Origin: Pseudomonas simiae
GTDB taxonomy: Bacteria; Pseudomonadota; Gammaproteobacteria; Pseudomonadales; Pseudomonadaceae
Direction: 5' to 3'
Assembly: GCF_900111895.1 (NCBI RefSeq)
Contig: NZ_FOKB01000009.1
Span: forward strand, 62,001 to 126,000
DNA: 64,000 nt
The notes under the pieces were generated by a model. The model was not told the origin of the DNA, ran no database searches, and was given only the letters and a program-made list of their open reading frames with translations. The position numbers and the translations under genes are program-made. Of the stretch, positions 44,271 through 52,985 are shown in pieces (within the stretch, counting starts at the first letter, position 1; the number at the start of each line of letters is the position of its first letter).

Positions 44271-45110
44271 ATGAACCTGCCCGTTACTCCTGCGCTGTTC
44301 ACCCCCAGCTGGCATGCCGAGCTGGAGCTCGGCTATGCGCGTTTCGGCGACACCACGCGGCCAGTGATGCGTCGCCACCTCGGCCCCTTGCGCGTGCAAA
44401 AGCACCTGTATGCCGAAGGCCCCGAGGTGTGCCAGCACATCATTGTGCACCCGCCCGGCGGCATTGCCGGCGGTGATCGCCTGGACATCAGCGCCCATGT
44501 CGGCGCAGGTGCCTGGGCGCAACTGACCAGCCCCGGCGCCGCCAAGTGGTATCGCGCCAAGGGTCCTGCGTTTCAGCAGTTGGACCTTACCGTGGAAGCC
44601 GGCGCTACGCTGGAATGGCTGCCCCAGGAAACCATCGTATTCAGTGCCGCCCAGGCTGAACTCACCACGCGCATCGAGCTGCACGGCGATGCACGCCTGT
44701 TCTACTGGGACGTGGTCGCCCTCGGCCGCCCCGCCAGTGGCGAGCGCTTTGACCAGGGCCACTTTCAATCCCACTTGGATATCCGCCGCGACGGCCAATT
44801 GCTCTGGCATGAACGCCAGCGCATTGTGGGTGCCGACGGTTTGCTCGACTCTCCCATCGGCCTGGACGGGCAACCGGTGTTTGCCACGTTGCTGCTGACG
44901 GCTGATATCGACCCTGAGTTACTCGACACCTGCCGCGCCCTGCCCCACGCGGTGCGCGGCGACCTGACCCAACTGCCAGGCTTGCTGGTCGCCCGTTGCC
45001 TGGCCAGCGAAGCGCTGCTGGCGCGAGGTTGGTTGATTGATCTATGGAAACTGCTACGCCCAGCCGTACTTGAACGCGCAGCTGTTCCACCCCGAATCTG
45101 GAGCACATGA
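44271..45110 (+). CDS. ureD: Urease accessory protein UreD
   Basis: A 279-residue urease chaperone that binds apo-urease and recruits UreF/UreG for nickel insertion. Family signatures: LELGYARFGDTTRPVMRRHLGPLRVQKHLY, shown in parts as RHLGPLRVQKHLY, then CQHIIVHPPGGIAGGDRL and ERFDQGHFQSHLDI. Full length. It starts the ureD-ureA-ureB-ureC block. A REP pair separates it from ureA. Confidence 0.95.
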   Translation: MNLPVTPALFTPSWHAELELGYARFGDTTRPVMRRHLGPLRVQKHLYAEGPEVCQHIIVHPPGGIAGGDRLDISAHVGAGAWAQLTSPGAAKWYRAKGPAFQQLDLTVEAGATLEWLPQETIVFSAAQAELTTRIELHGDARLFYWDVVALGRPASGERFDQGHFQSHLDIRRDGQLLWHERQRIVGADGLLDSPIGLDGQPVFATLLLTADIDPELLDTCRALPHAVRGDLTQLPGLLVARCLASEALLARGWLIDLWKLLRPAVLERAAVPPRIWST

Positions 45111-45117
45111 AGATCAA

Positions 45118-45211
45118 AATGTGGGAGCGGGCTTGCTCGCGAAAGCGGCGGATCAGAAACAGATGCATTGACTGACGCACTGCATTCACGAGCAAGCCGG
45201 CTCCCACATAA
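45118..45211. repeat. REP-type inverted pair between ureD and ureA
   Basis: AAAATGTGGGAGCGGGCTTG and a reverse-complement copy (ACGAGCAAGCCGGCTCCCAC) bracket a unique core. GGAGCGGGCTTGCTCGCGAA family. It lies inside the urease block. Confidence 0.8.
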
Positions 45212-45271
45212 ACCCATTCAACATTGATCTCTGGTGTTTTTAAGCATGCAATTTATGAAGGACCTTGAACC

Positions 45272-45574
45272 ATGGACCTGACCCCACGGGAAAAAGACAA
45301 ACTGCTGATCTTCACCGCAGGCTTGGTGGCCGAGCGTCGCCTCGCACGCGGCGTGAAGCTCAACTACCCGGAAACCATCGCCTACATCTCCGCCGCCCTG
45401 ATGGAAGGTGCCCGCGACGGCCGCACCGTGGCCGACCTGATGCACTTTGGCACCACGCTGCTCAGCCGCGAACAAGTGATGGAAGGCATCCCCGAAATGA
45501 TCCCGGATATCCAGGTGGAAGCCACTTTCCCCGACGGCACCAAGCTGGTCACCGTCCACCAGCCGATTGCGTGA
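45272..45574 (+). CDS. ureA: Urease gamma subunit (UreA)
   Basis: A 100-residue urease gamma subunit, complete: [45 protein letters not shown], and the C-terminal [18 protein letters not shown]. It is part of the (UreABC)3 complex that hydrolyses urea to ammonia and carbamate. The ATG at 45272 follows AAGGACC. The next gene starts six bases downstream. Confidence 0.98.
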
Positions 45575-45580
45575 GGCCTG

Positions 45581-46096
45581 ATGATGATTCGTGACGCGAC
45601 CCAAAATGATTTGCCGGCGATCCGCGATATCTACAACGACGCAGTGCTGAACACGACCGCGATCTGGAACGAACAACCGGCGGACCTGGGCAACCGCCAG
45701 GCGTGGTTCAGTGCGCGACATGCCCTGGGCTATCCGATCCTGGTATCGGTAGAAAACGGTGAAGTCACTGGTTACGCCTCGTTTGGCGATTGGCGGCCGT
45801 TCGAAGGTTTTCGCTACAGCGTCGAGCACTCGGTGTACGTGCGCAGCGACCAACGCGGCAAGGGCCTGGGCCCGTTACTGATGGAGGCGTTGATCGAGCG
45901 TGCACGCGCTTGCGGCAAACACGTGATGGTCGCCGCCATCGAGAGCGGCAACCAGGCCTCGATCCGACTGCATGAGCGCCAGGGATTCATCACCACCGGG
46001 CAGATGCCCCAAGTGGGTATCAAGTTCGGCCGCTGGCTGGACCTGACCTTCATGCAACTGGCGTTGAATCCGGGCGCCGAACCGCCCAAGGAGTGA
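45581..46096 (+). CDS. GNAT N-acetyltransferase, phosphinothricin/methionine-derivative type
   Basis: A 171-residue GNAT enzyme. The N-terminus IRDATQNDLPAIRDIYNDAVLNTTAIWNE, given in parts (IRDATQNDLPAI, IYNDAVLNTTAIW), the acetyl-CoA loop QRGKGLGPLLMEALI and the late ESGNQASIRLHERQGF match phosphinothricin acetyltransferase-like proteins. PA4866, at the same site between ureA and ureB, is reported to acetylate methionine sulfoximine and related compounds, which would protect glutamine synthetase. Start ATG 45581 or 45584. It is embedded in the urease operon and likely co-transcribed. Confidence 0.9.
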   Translation: MMIRDATQNDLPAIRDIYNDAVLNTTAIWNEQPADLGNRQAWFSARHALGYPILVSVENGEVTGYASFGDWRPFEGFRYSVEHSVYVRSDQRGKGLGPLLMEALIERARACGKHVMVAAIESGNQASIRLHERQGFITTGQMPQVGIKFGRWLDLTFMQLALNPGAEPPKE

Positions 46097-46101
46097 CACC
46101 A

Positions 46102-46635
46102 ATGAATAGCGCGCAAGTGCGTCGAGTCAATGCGGAAAGTTTTGCCCACTATCGTCTGGGCTTGATCGAGTTGTTGCTGGACGCGGTCAGGCACGGCGCT
46201 TCCGTCGGCTTCATGGCCGACTTCGACGAGGCCCAGGCCCGCGAGTATTTGCGCGGCGTGCAGGCCAGCATCGAAGACGCCGGCCTGTTGCTCTGGGTGG
46301 TGGTGCGCGACGAACACGTGATCGCCAGTGTGCAATTGGCGCTGTGCCAGAAAGCCAACGGAGTCAACCGCGCCGAAGTGCAAAAGCTGCTGGTACACAG
46401 CAGCGCGCGACGCCATGGCCTCGGCCAGCAACTGATGAACACCCTGGAACTCGCCGCCCGCCAGCACAAGCGCGGCTTGCTGTACCTGGACACTGAAGCC
46501 GGCTCACCCGCCGAAGCCTTCTACCAGTCGCTGCGCTATATCAAGGTCGGTGAACTGCCCGACTACTGCCAAAGCCCGGACGGGCGCTACAGCCCGACCG
46601 CCATCTACTTCAAGACCCTGGGGCAACCTGCATGA
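46102..46635 (+). CDS. GNAT-family N-acetyltransferase, unknown substrate
   Basis: A 177-residue GNAT protein distinct from its neighbour. The acetyl-CoA binding region is VHSSARRHGLGQQLMNTLE, and the C-terminal part (LYLDTEAGSPAEAFYQSLRYIKVGELPDY, in parts LYLDTEAGSPAEAFY, LRYIKVGE) is typical of single-domain acetyltransferases. The ATG at 46102 follows AAGGAG at ideal spacing. It overlaps ureB by four bases (ATGA), so it is part of the urease operon. The substrate is unknown. Confidence 0.88.
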   Translation: MNSAQVRRVNAESFAHYRLGLIELLLDAVRHGASVGFMADFDEAQAREYLRGVQASIEDAGLLLWVVVRDEHVIASVQLALCQKANGVNRAEVQKLLVHSSARRHGLGQQLMNTLELAARQHKRGLLYLDTEAGSPAEAFYQSLRYIKVGELPDYCQSPDGRYSPTAIYFKTLGQPA

Positions 46636-46937
46636 TTCCTGGCGAATATCAGATCCAGCCTGGCGACATCGAACTCAACGTGGGCCGCCGTACGGTCACC
46701 CTCAGCGTGGCCAACAGCGGCGATCGGCCGATCCAGGTGGGCTCGCATTATCATTTTTTCGAGACCAATGACGCACTGACGTTTGATCGTGCCTCAAGCC
46801 GTGGCATGCGCCTGAATATTCCAGCGGGCACGGCGGTGCGGTTTGAGCCGGGGCAAAGCCGTGAGGTTGAGTTGGTGGATTTGAGCGGCGGTCGCCGGGT
46901 GTTCGGGTTTGCAGGTCGAGTCATGGGTGATCTTTAG
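46632..46937 (+). CDS. ureB: Urease beta subunit (UreB)
   Basis: A 101-residue urease beta subunit: MIPGEYQIQPGDIELNVGRR, VANSGDRPIQVGSHYHFFE, FDRASSRGMRLNIPAGTAVR, FEPGQSREVELVDLSG. Complete. The start overlaps the preceding acetyltransferase stop. A REP pair of 73 bases lies between it and ureC. Confidence 0.98.
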   Translation: MIPGEYQIQPGDIELNVGRRTVTLSVANSGDRPIQVGSHYHFFETNDALTFDRASSRGMRLNIPAGTAVRFEPGQSREVELVDLSGGRRVFGFAGRVMGDL

Positions 46938-46942
46938 GCCCT

Positions 46943-47015
46943 CTTCGTGAGCAAGCCCGCTCCCATATTTAGTAGGCATTTCAACATGTGGGAGCGAGCT
47001 TGCTCGCGAAAGCGG
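46943..47015. repeat. REP-type inverted pair between ureB and ureC
   Basis: TTCGTGAGCAAGCCCGCTCC then TGTGGGAGCGAGCTTGCTCG, in inverted orientation around a short core (tail-to-tail relative to most other pairs). It lies 36 bases before the ureC start, inside the operon. Confidence 0.8.
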
Positions 47016-47050
47016 ATTCACATTCAACACACATTTCTCAGGGCACACAC

Positions 47051-48751
47051 ATGAAAATCAGCCGCCAAGCCTATGCCGACATGTACGGCCCCACCGTCGG
47101 TGACAAGGTCCGCCTGGCCGACACAGAGCTTTTCGTCGAAGTCGAAAAAGACTTCACGGTCTACGGCGAAGAAGTCAAATTCGGCGGCGGCAAGGTCATC
47201 CGCGATGGCCAGGGCCAAAGCCAATTGCTCGCCCATGAGGTGGTCGACACGCTGATCACCAACGCGCTGATCATCGACCACTGGGGCATCGTCAAAGCCG
47301 ACGTGGGCCTGAAGAACGGCCGTATCCACGCCATCGGCAAGGCCGGCAACCCGGACATCCAGCCTGGCGTGACCATGGCCATCGGCGCCAGCACCGAAGT
47401 GATTGCCGGCGAAGGCATGATCCTCACCGCCGGCGGGATCGACAGCCACGTGCACTTCATCTGCCCGCAGCAGATTGAAGAGGCGCTGACCAGCGGCGTC
47501 ACCACCATGATCGGCGGCGGTACCGGCCCGGCGACGGGCACCAACGCCACCACCTGCACCTCCGGCCCGTGGCACCTGGCGCGCATGCTCCAGGCCAGTG
47601 ACTCGTTCCCGATGAACATCGGCTTCACCGGCAAGGGCAACGCCAGCTTGCCGGAGCCTCTGATCGAACAGGTGAAGGCCGGCGCCATCGGTTTGAAACT
47701 GCATGAAGACTGGGGCACCACCCCGGCGAGCATCGACAATTGCCTGAGCGTTGCCGATCAATACGATGTGCAGGTAGCGATCCACAGCGACACCCTCAAC
47801 GAGTCCGGTTTCGTCGAGACCACCCTGGCCGCGCTCAAGGGCCGTACCATCCACACGTATCACACCGAAGGTGCAGGTGGCGGTCACGCACCGGACATCA
47901 TCAAGGCCTGCGGCTTCCCGAACGTGCTGCCGAGTTCCACCAACCCGACGCGGCCCTTCACTCGCAACACCATCGACGAACACCTCGACATGCTGATGGT
48001 CTGCCACCACCTGGACCCGAGCATTGCCGAAGACGTGGCCTTCGCAGAAAGCCGCATCCGCCGCGAGACCATTGCCGCCGAAGACATCCTGCACGACCTC
48101 GGCGCGTTCTCCATGATCAGCTCCGACAGCCAAGCCATGGGCCGGGTCGGTGAGGTGATCACACGTACCTGGCAGACCGCCGACAAGATGAAAAAACAGC
48201 GCGGCGCCTTGCCTGGCGATGGTCCCGGCAACGACAACTTCCGCGCCAAGCGCTACATCGCCAAGTACACCATCAACCCGGCGATTACCCACGGTGTGAG
48301 CCATATCGTCGGTTCGATCGAAGTGGGCAAGTGGGCCGACCTGGTACTGTGGCGCCCGGCGTTCTTTGGCATCAAGCCGACCCTGATCCTCAAGGGCGGC
48401 GCGATTGCCTCAAGCCTGATGGGCGACGCCAACGCTTCGATCCCCACGCCGCAGCCGGTGCACTACCGCCCGATGTTCGCCAGCTTCGGCGGCTCGTTGC
48501 ATGCCACCAGCCTGACCTTTATCAGCCAGGCTGCGCAGGATGCCGGTTTGCCCGAAGCCCTGGGGTTGAAGAAACAGATCGCGGTGGTCAAAGGGTGTCG
48601 CGACGTGCAGAAAACCGACCTGATCCACAACGATTACCTGCCGGATATCGAGGTGGACCCGCAGACCTACCAGGTCAAGGCCGATGGGGTGCTGCTGTGG
48701 TGTGAGCCGGCGGATGTGTTGCCGATGGCGCAGCGGTATTTCCTGTTCTGA
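47051..48751 (+). CDS. ureC: Urease alpha subunit, catalytic (UreC)
   Basis: A 566-residue nickel amidohydrolase. The active-site set is complete: HVHF (H133/H135), the carbamylated lysine in GLKLHEDWG (K216), HSDTLNESGF, YHTEGAGGGHAPDI, the flap-side MVCHHLDPSI with the catalytic histidine, and the metal aspartate in SDSQAMGRVGE. I chose ATG 47051 (MKISRQAYADMYGPTVGD), the family start; the frame is open further upstream through the REP element but is not coding there. It is the last gene of the urease block and is followed by a strong hairpin. Confidence 0.98.
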   Translation: MKISRQAYADMYGPTVGDKVRLADTELFVEVEKDFTVYGEEVKFGGGKVIRDGQGQSQLLAHEVVDTLITNALIIDHWGIVKADVGLKNGRIHAIGKAGNPDIQPGVTMAIGASTEVIAGEGMILTAGGIDSHVHFICPQQIEEALTSGVTTMIGGGTGPATGTNATTCTSGPWHLARMLQASDSFPMNIGFTGKGNASLPEPLIEQVKAGAIGLKLHEDWGTTPASIDNCLSVADQYDVQVAIHSDTLNESGFVETTLAALKGRTIHTYHTEGAGGGHAPDIIKACGFPNVLPSSTNPTRPFTRNTIDEHLDMLMVCHHLDPSIAEDVAFAESRIRRETIAAEDILHDLGAFSMISSDSQAMGRVGEVITRTWQTADKMKKQRGALPGDGPGNDNFRAKRYIAKYTINPAITHGVSHIVGSIEVGKWADLVLWRPAFFGIKPTLILKGGAIASSLMGDANASIPTPQPVHYRPMFASFGGSLHATSLTFISQAAQDAGLPEALGLKKQIAVVKGCRDVQKTDLIHNDYLPDIEVDPQTYQVKADGVLLWCEPADVLPMAQRYFLF

Positions 48752-48771
48752 CTCGAACCAACAGGCCACGA

Positions 48772-48805
48772 CTTGTGGCGAGGGAGCTTGCTCCCTCGCC
48801 ACAAG
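48772..48805. terminator. Bidirectional hairpin between ureC and cbpA
   Basis: CTTGTGGCGAGGGAGC and GCTCCCTCGCCACAAG form a perfect 16-base stem with a two-base centre. It lies between the converging ends of ureC and cbpA. It has no long T run on either strand. Confidence 0.65.
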
Positions 48806-48824
48806 GACAGTGTTCGCTTTCGCC

Positions 48825-49763
48825 TTAGAACTGCTCTCGCGGATTAAAAGCAGCTTTCTGCGCCAGCTCCTGCCACAAGGCTTTCACCTCGTCATTGCCT
48901 GCCGGTGGCATCACGGCCTTGAGCTGCACGTACAGGAAGCCACGCTGCCCGGCCTTGTTCAACAAGCCATGGCCCTTGGCGCGCATGCGCTGGCCGTTCT
49001 GGCTGCCGGCTGGCACCTTGAGGTTGATCTTGCCGGTCAGGGTCGGCACGGCCACTTCCGCGCCCAGCGCCAATTCCCACGGCGCCAGCGGCAGGTTGAT
49101 GATCAGGTTTTCGCCATCCACTTCAAACTTGGGATGCGGCGCAAACTTGACGATCAGGTACAGGTCACCGTTGGCCCCACCGCCAACACCTGGTGCGCCC
49201 TGGCCTTTGAGGCGGATACGCTCACCGTTGACGACACCGGCGGGGATCTTCACGTTCAAGCTCTTGGTGGTGTTGCTCACATGCCGGCCCGAGGCGTCGT
49301 ATTGCGGCACCTGGAAGCTGATCTGCTTGGACTCGGTTGACAGCGTCTCCTCAAGGAACACCGACAGCTGCATCTCCACGTCCTGGCCTTTACGTCCGGC
49401 AGGGCGGCGCTGGCCGCCACCGAAGGCATCGCCACGGGAGCCGAAGATCGAACTGAAGAAGTCCGAGAAATCCTCACCGCCACCGCCGCCGCCAAAGCCG
49501 CCACGGCTCTGCCAGCCCGGTGGTCCCTGGAACGGCTGGCCATGCTGGCCGTATTTGCGCAGCTCGTCGTATTCGGCGCGCTTGTCGGCGCTTTTGAGCG
49601 CTTCATAGGCTTCGGACGCATCCTTGAACTTGGCTTCGGCGTCTTTCTCCTTGCTCACGTCGGGGTGATATTTGCGCGCGAGCTTGCGATAGGCCGCCTT
49701 GATTTCCTTGTCGTCGGCCGTCGGCTCTACGCCCAATATCTTGTAGTAGTCTTTGAAATCCAT
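48825..49763 (-). CDS. cbpA: DnaJ-family co-chaperone CbpA
   Basis: A 312-residue type II J-protein. The J domain at the N-terminus (MDFKDYYKILGVEPTADDKE) has the HPD motif (YHPDVSKE) for stimulating Hsp70 ATPase. A Gly/Phe-rich stretch (GGFGGGGGGEDFSDFF) and the two C-terminal substrate-binding domains follow (LNVKIPAGVVNGERIRLKGQG, in parts). CbpA also binds DNA in E. coli. The ATG at 49763 is used. It is divergent from a YegD-type Hsp70 gene, with a heat-shock-type promoter on its own strand upstream. Confidence 0.95.
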   Translation of the reverse strand: MDFKDYYKILGVEPTADDKEIKAAYRKLARKYHPDVSKEKDAEAKFKDASEAYEALKSADKRAEYDELRKYGQHGQPFQGPPGWQSRGGFGGGGGGEDFSDFFSSIFGSRGDAFGGGQRRPAGRKGQDVEMQLSVFLEETLSTESKQISFQVPQYDASGRHVSNTTKSLNVKIPAGVVNGERIRLKGQGAPGVGGGANGDLYLIVKFAPHPKFEVDGENLIINLPLAPWELALGAEVAVPTLTGKINLKVPAGSQNGQRMRAKGHGLLNKAGQRGFLYVQLKAVMPPAGNDEVKALWQELAQKAAFNPREQF

Positions 49764-49890
49764 CGGCGGTTCACCATCCTTAATCGAGATCGCACAGTCC
49801 GGGGCACAACGTGCGCTGCATTGCACTTGTTGAGTCTTGTGGCCTGGGTATGCGTCAAAGTGTTATCGGCACTTGCCGTATGCAACAGAT

Positions 49891-49916
49891 GTTGGGGCAA
49901 ATACCCAACTTTCAAG
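49891..49916 (-). promoter_or_regulatory. Sigma-32 type heat-shock promoter for cbpA
   Basis: Read on the minus strand: CTTGAA, 13 bases, then CCCCAAC. This matches the heat-shock consensus CTTGAA-N13-CCCCAT closely. It is about 125 bases before the cbpA ATG. Part of it (GTTGGG...CCCAAC) is also a dyad. Confidence 0.6.
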
Positions 49917-50001
49917 CGCGATTTAGCGGATAGTCGGCCTACGCATCCGCCTTCGACTGGCATACACTGCGCGGCCGTTTTTCAACCGGAACCCGATAGA
50001 C

Positions 50002-51270
50002 ATGAAAAACCCATCCCCAGCCCGTGCCTGCGGTATCGACTTTGGCACGTCCAACTCCACCGTCGGCTGGATCCGCCCCGGCGAGGAGACGCTCATCGCG
50101 CTGGAGGACGACAAGATCACTCTGCCGTCGGTGGTGTTCTTCAACTTCGAGGAGCGCCGCCCGGTGTACGGTCGCCTGGCGCTGCATGAGTACCTGGAAA
50201 ACTACGAAGGCCGGCTGATGCGCTCGCTCAAGAGCCTGCTCGGTTCCAAGCTGATCAAGCACGACACCAGCGTGCTCGGCACAGCGATGCCGTTCACCGA
50301 CCTGCTGGCGCTGTTTATCGGCCAGCTCAAGTGCCGCGCCGAAGCCAATGCCGGCCGCGAGTTCGAAGAAGTGGTGCTGGGCCGCCCGGTGTTTTTCGTC
50401 GACGACGACCCGATGGCCGACCAGGAAGCCGAAAACACCCTGGTCGACGTGGCGCGCAAGATCGGTTTCAAGGACATCTCGTTCCAGTACGAGCCGATCG
50501 CGGCGGCGTTCGACTACGAGTCCACCATCCAGAAAGAAGAATTGGTACTGATCGTCGACATCGGCGGGGGTACCTCCGACTTTTCCCTGGTACGCCTGTC
50601 CCCGGACCGTCGCCACAACGACAACCGCCAGAGCGACATCCTCGCCACCGGCGGCGTGCATATCGGCGGGACCGACTTCGACAAGCAGCTCTCGTTGAAC
50701 GGCATGATGCCGCTGTTCGGCTACGGCAGCCGCATGAAGAGCGGCGCCTACATGCCCACCAGCCATCACATGAACCTGGCCACCTGGCACACCATCAACT
50801 CGGTGTACTCGCAGAAATCCCAGCTGGCGCTGGGCAGTATGCGTTATGACATCGAAGACACCGGCGGCATCGACCGTCTGTTCAAGTTGATCGAGCAGCG
50901 CGCCGGCCACTGGTTGGCCATGGAAGTGGAAGAAACCAAGATCCAACTCACCCACGAAGACAGTCGCCATGTGCTGCTGGATCGGGTTGAACCGGGCCTG
51001 AGCGTGGAACTGAGCCGGGCGCTGTTCGAGTCGGCCATTGATGGCTTGCTGGAACGCGTGCGCAACAGCGTCACGCAATTGCTCAACGATGCGTCGGTGA
51101 GCGTGGCCCAGGTGGACACCGTGTTCTTTACTGGCGGTTCCAGCGGAATCCCGGCGCTGCGCCACAGCATCTCGGCGATGTTGCCGAATGCGCGGCATGT
51201 GGAAGGGAATATCTTTGGCAGTATCGGCAGCGGGTTGGCGATTGAAGCCAGTAAGCGCTACGGCTGCTGA
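50002..51270 (+). CDS. yegD: YegD-type Hsp70-like chaperone
   Basis: A 422-residue Hsp70-family protein of actin-like ATPase fold with a short C-terminal region. The phosphate-1 loop CGIDFGTSNSTVGWI, phosphate-2 loop LIVDIGGGTSDFSLVRL and adenosine loop TVFFTGGSSGIPAL are intact; FQYEPIAAAFDYE is typical. It is shorter than DnaK and lacks a standard substrate-binding lid, like E. coli YegD, whose substrate is unknown. It is divergent from cbpA, so the two may form a J-protein/Hsp70 pair. The ATG at 50002 is used. Confidence 0.9.
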   Translation: MKNPSPARACGIDFGTSNSTVGWIRPGEETLIALEDDKITLPSVVFFNFEERRPVYGRLALHEYLENYEGRLMRSLKSLLGSKLIKHDTSVLGTAMPFTDLLALFIGQLKCRAEANAGREFEEVVLGRPVFFVDDDPMADQEAENTLVDVARKIGFKDISFQYEPIAAAFDYESTIQKEELVLIVDIGGGTSDFSLVRLSPDRRHNDNRQSDILATGGVHIGGTDFDKQLSLNGMMPLFGYGSRMKSGAYMPTSHHMNLATWHTINSVYSQKSQLALGSMRYDIEDTGGIDRLFKLIEQRAGHWLAMEVEETKIQLTHEDSRHVLLDRVEPGLSVELSRALFESAIDGLLERVRNSVTQLLNDASVSVAQVDTVFFTGGSSGIPALRHSISAMLPNARHVEGNIFGSIGSGLAIEASKRYGC

Positions 51271-51291
51271 GCGTTAGCTTGAACGGCGGTG

Positions 51292-51383
51292 CGCCCTTCG
51301 CGAGCAAGCCCGCTCCCACCTTTGGCTGAGTTCCAACGTTGGAACGCGTTCAAAGGTGGGAGCGGGCTTGCTCGCGAAGGGGC
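51292..51383. repeat. REP-type inverted pair between yegD and the AI-2E gene
   Basis: CGCGAGCAAGCCCGCTCCCA and its reverse complement are about 35 bases apart, and the whole is an almost perfect long palindrome (TTCGCGAGCAAG and CTTGCTCGCGAA at the ends). It lies between two converging genes. Confidence 0.85.
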
Positions 51384-51404
51384 GGGCCCAAGCAACGTCA
51401 ATCT

Positions 51405-52418
51405 CTAAACCATTCCCCCAAGCTTCAACTCACTCTTGAGATACGCGTAATAAATCGGCCCCGCCACCACGCCGGGTAGCCCAAACGCAGCCTCAAACAC
51501 CAGCATCGCCAGCAACAACTCCCACGACTTGGCACTGATCTGTCCACCCACAATGCGCGCATTGAGGAAGTACTCGACCTTGTGGATCACGATCAGATAC
51601 CCGAGTGCCGCCACCGCCACCCAGATCGACAGCGACAGCGCCACGATGGTGATCAGCGTGTTGGACATCAGGTTGCCGATGACGGGCAGCAAGCCGAGCA
51701 GGAACGTGAGGACGATCAGGGTTTTGGTCAGCGGCAGGTGAATCCCGCACAGCGGCAGCACCACGGCGAGGAACACGGCGGTGAAGGCGGTGTTGAGCGC
51801 GGCGATCTTGATTTGCGCGAAGACAATGTTGCGAAAGGCCTGGACCAACAAGTGCAGACGATCGAACAGCACGGCGGCCAGGGGTTTGCGCTTGGTCAAG
51901 TCGGGCACGCGCTGCAGGGCAATGATGGCGCCGAGCACCATGCCGATCAGCAGGGTGACAAACATGTGGGCGGCGTCTTTGCCGACCAGTTGCAGTTCAC
52001 TCAGGTGCTTGCTCATCCAGTCGCCGATGGCCACGCGGAACTCGGCGGCGCTGGCGGGCAGGTAGGCATCGATGAACGGCGGCAACTGGCCGCGCGCGCG
52101 GTCGACCACGCCCATGAATTTGTCCAGGGAAGCCCCGGGGTTTTCCGCTTCGTGGAGCAGGAAGCTGATGGCACCGGCGAAGATCAGGGTCAGCACACTG
52201 ACGATCAAGGTGCCGAGCAGCGCCACCGCCAGCCAGCGCGCGCGCCGGCCTTCGATCAGCCGTTGCAGTTGGGGGGTCAGCATGTTGACCAGCTCGAACA
52301 CCAACAGACCGGCCAGCAGGCTGGGCAACAATTTGAGCGGCAGCACCAGCAGCAGTCCGCCGAAAATGATGATGTAGCTGGCCAGCAATATCACGTGACG
52401 CTGAGAAAACGTTGGCAT
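51405..52418 (-). CDS. AI-2E family transporter
   Basis: A 337-residue membrane protein with about seven or eight helices of the AI-2E/PerM family. N-terminal HVILLASYIIIFGGLLLVLPL is followed by a soluble loop and the C-terminal LIVLTFLLGLLPVIGNLMSNTLI and ELLLAMLVFEAAFGLPGVVAGPIYYAYLKSEL (shown in parts). Members range from autoinducer-2 exporters to Na+/H+ antiporters, so the substrate here is unknown. The ATG at 52418 is used. Single gene between two REP pairs. Confidence 0.88.
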   Translation of the reverse strand: MPTFSQRHVILLASYIIIFGGLLLVLPLKLLPSLLAGLLVFELVNMLTPQLQRLIEGRRARWLAVALLGTLIVSVLTLIFAGAISFLLHEAENPGASLDKFMGVVDRARGQLPPFIDAYLPASAAEFRVAIGDWMSKHLSELQLVGKDAAHMFVTLLIGMVLGAIIALQRVPDLTKRKPLAAVLFDRLHLLVQAFRNIVFAQIKIAALNTAFTAVFLAVVLPLCGIHLPLTKTLIVLTFLLGLLPVIGNLMSNTLITIVALSLSIWVAVAALGYLIVIHKVEYFLNARIVGGQISAKSWELLLAMLVFEAAFGLPGVVAGPIYYAYLKSELKLGGMV

Positions 52419-52509
52419 ACAGCCTCAAAACGAACGGCGTTAAAGGATGGGCAGTCTGCCAGCCTTGAAGGAATCAAGCGAGAGGTCTTGGTGTTGCAAA
52501 CTTGTCAGC

Positions 52510-52600
52510 GTGGCAACGGGCTTGCTCGCGAAAGCGGGGGTTCAGTCACTGAGGTGTTGAACGAAAAACAGCTTTCGCGAGCAAGCCCGCTCCCACAGGG
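52510..52600. repeat. REP-type inverted pair upstream of psiF 3' end
   Basis: CAACGGGCTTGCTCGCGAAA and the reverse complement TTTCGCGAGCAAGCCCGCTC flank a unique core between the AI-2E gene start and the psiF stop. Confidence 0.8.
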
Positions 52601-52611
52601 GATTCGCCTAC

Positions 52612-52914
52612 TCAACTGCCTTTGAGGCAGGTGCTCATGAAGGTTTTGCGCGCATCGCCAGTCAGCGCCTTGGTTTTCGCCGACGCATTGCAATCCTTCA
52701 TCTTCTGCTGCTGCGGCGTCAGGGTCTTGGCGTCATTGGCCGCCGGGGCGGACAGGCAGGTCTTCATGAAGGCCTTGCGCTCGTCCCCCTTGAGCGTCTT
52801 GGTGGTCGCTTCGGCATTGCAGGTGGTCATTTTATTTTGCTGGGCGGTGGCGGCAAAACCTTGGGAACACAGCAGCAGGCCCATCATCAACAACGGAATT
52901 CGCAGCATCTTCAT
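52612..52914 (-). CDS. psiF: PsiF repeat family protein
   Basis: A 100-residue secreted protein. The signal peptide LRIPLLMMGLLLCSQGFAA is followed by two copies of the PsiF repeat: MTTCNAEATTKTLKGDERKA and MKDCNASAKTKALTGDARKT, each ending FM.TCL with paired cysteines. PsiF is phosphate-starvation-inducible in E. coli, but the function is unknown. The ATG at 52914 follows GGAGAA; the frame is open upstream but without a ribosome-binding site. Confidence 0.9.
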   Translation of the reverse strand: MKMLRIPLLMMGLLLCSQGFAATAQQNKMTTCNAEATTKTLKGDERKAFMKTCLSAPAANDAKTLTPQQQKMKDCNASAKTKALTGDARKTFMSTCLKGS

Positions 52915-52985
52915 GGAGTTTTCTCCCTGTTGCCGTGCAGGAGGGCACGGCCTACCGGGTAGTGTAGTCAAAGCCTGTTACATCT

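Noticed and set aside
46988..47050. Extension of ureC upstream through the REP element
   Set aside because: It translates repeat DNA, and UreC proteins start at the ATG 47051 sequence.
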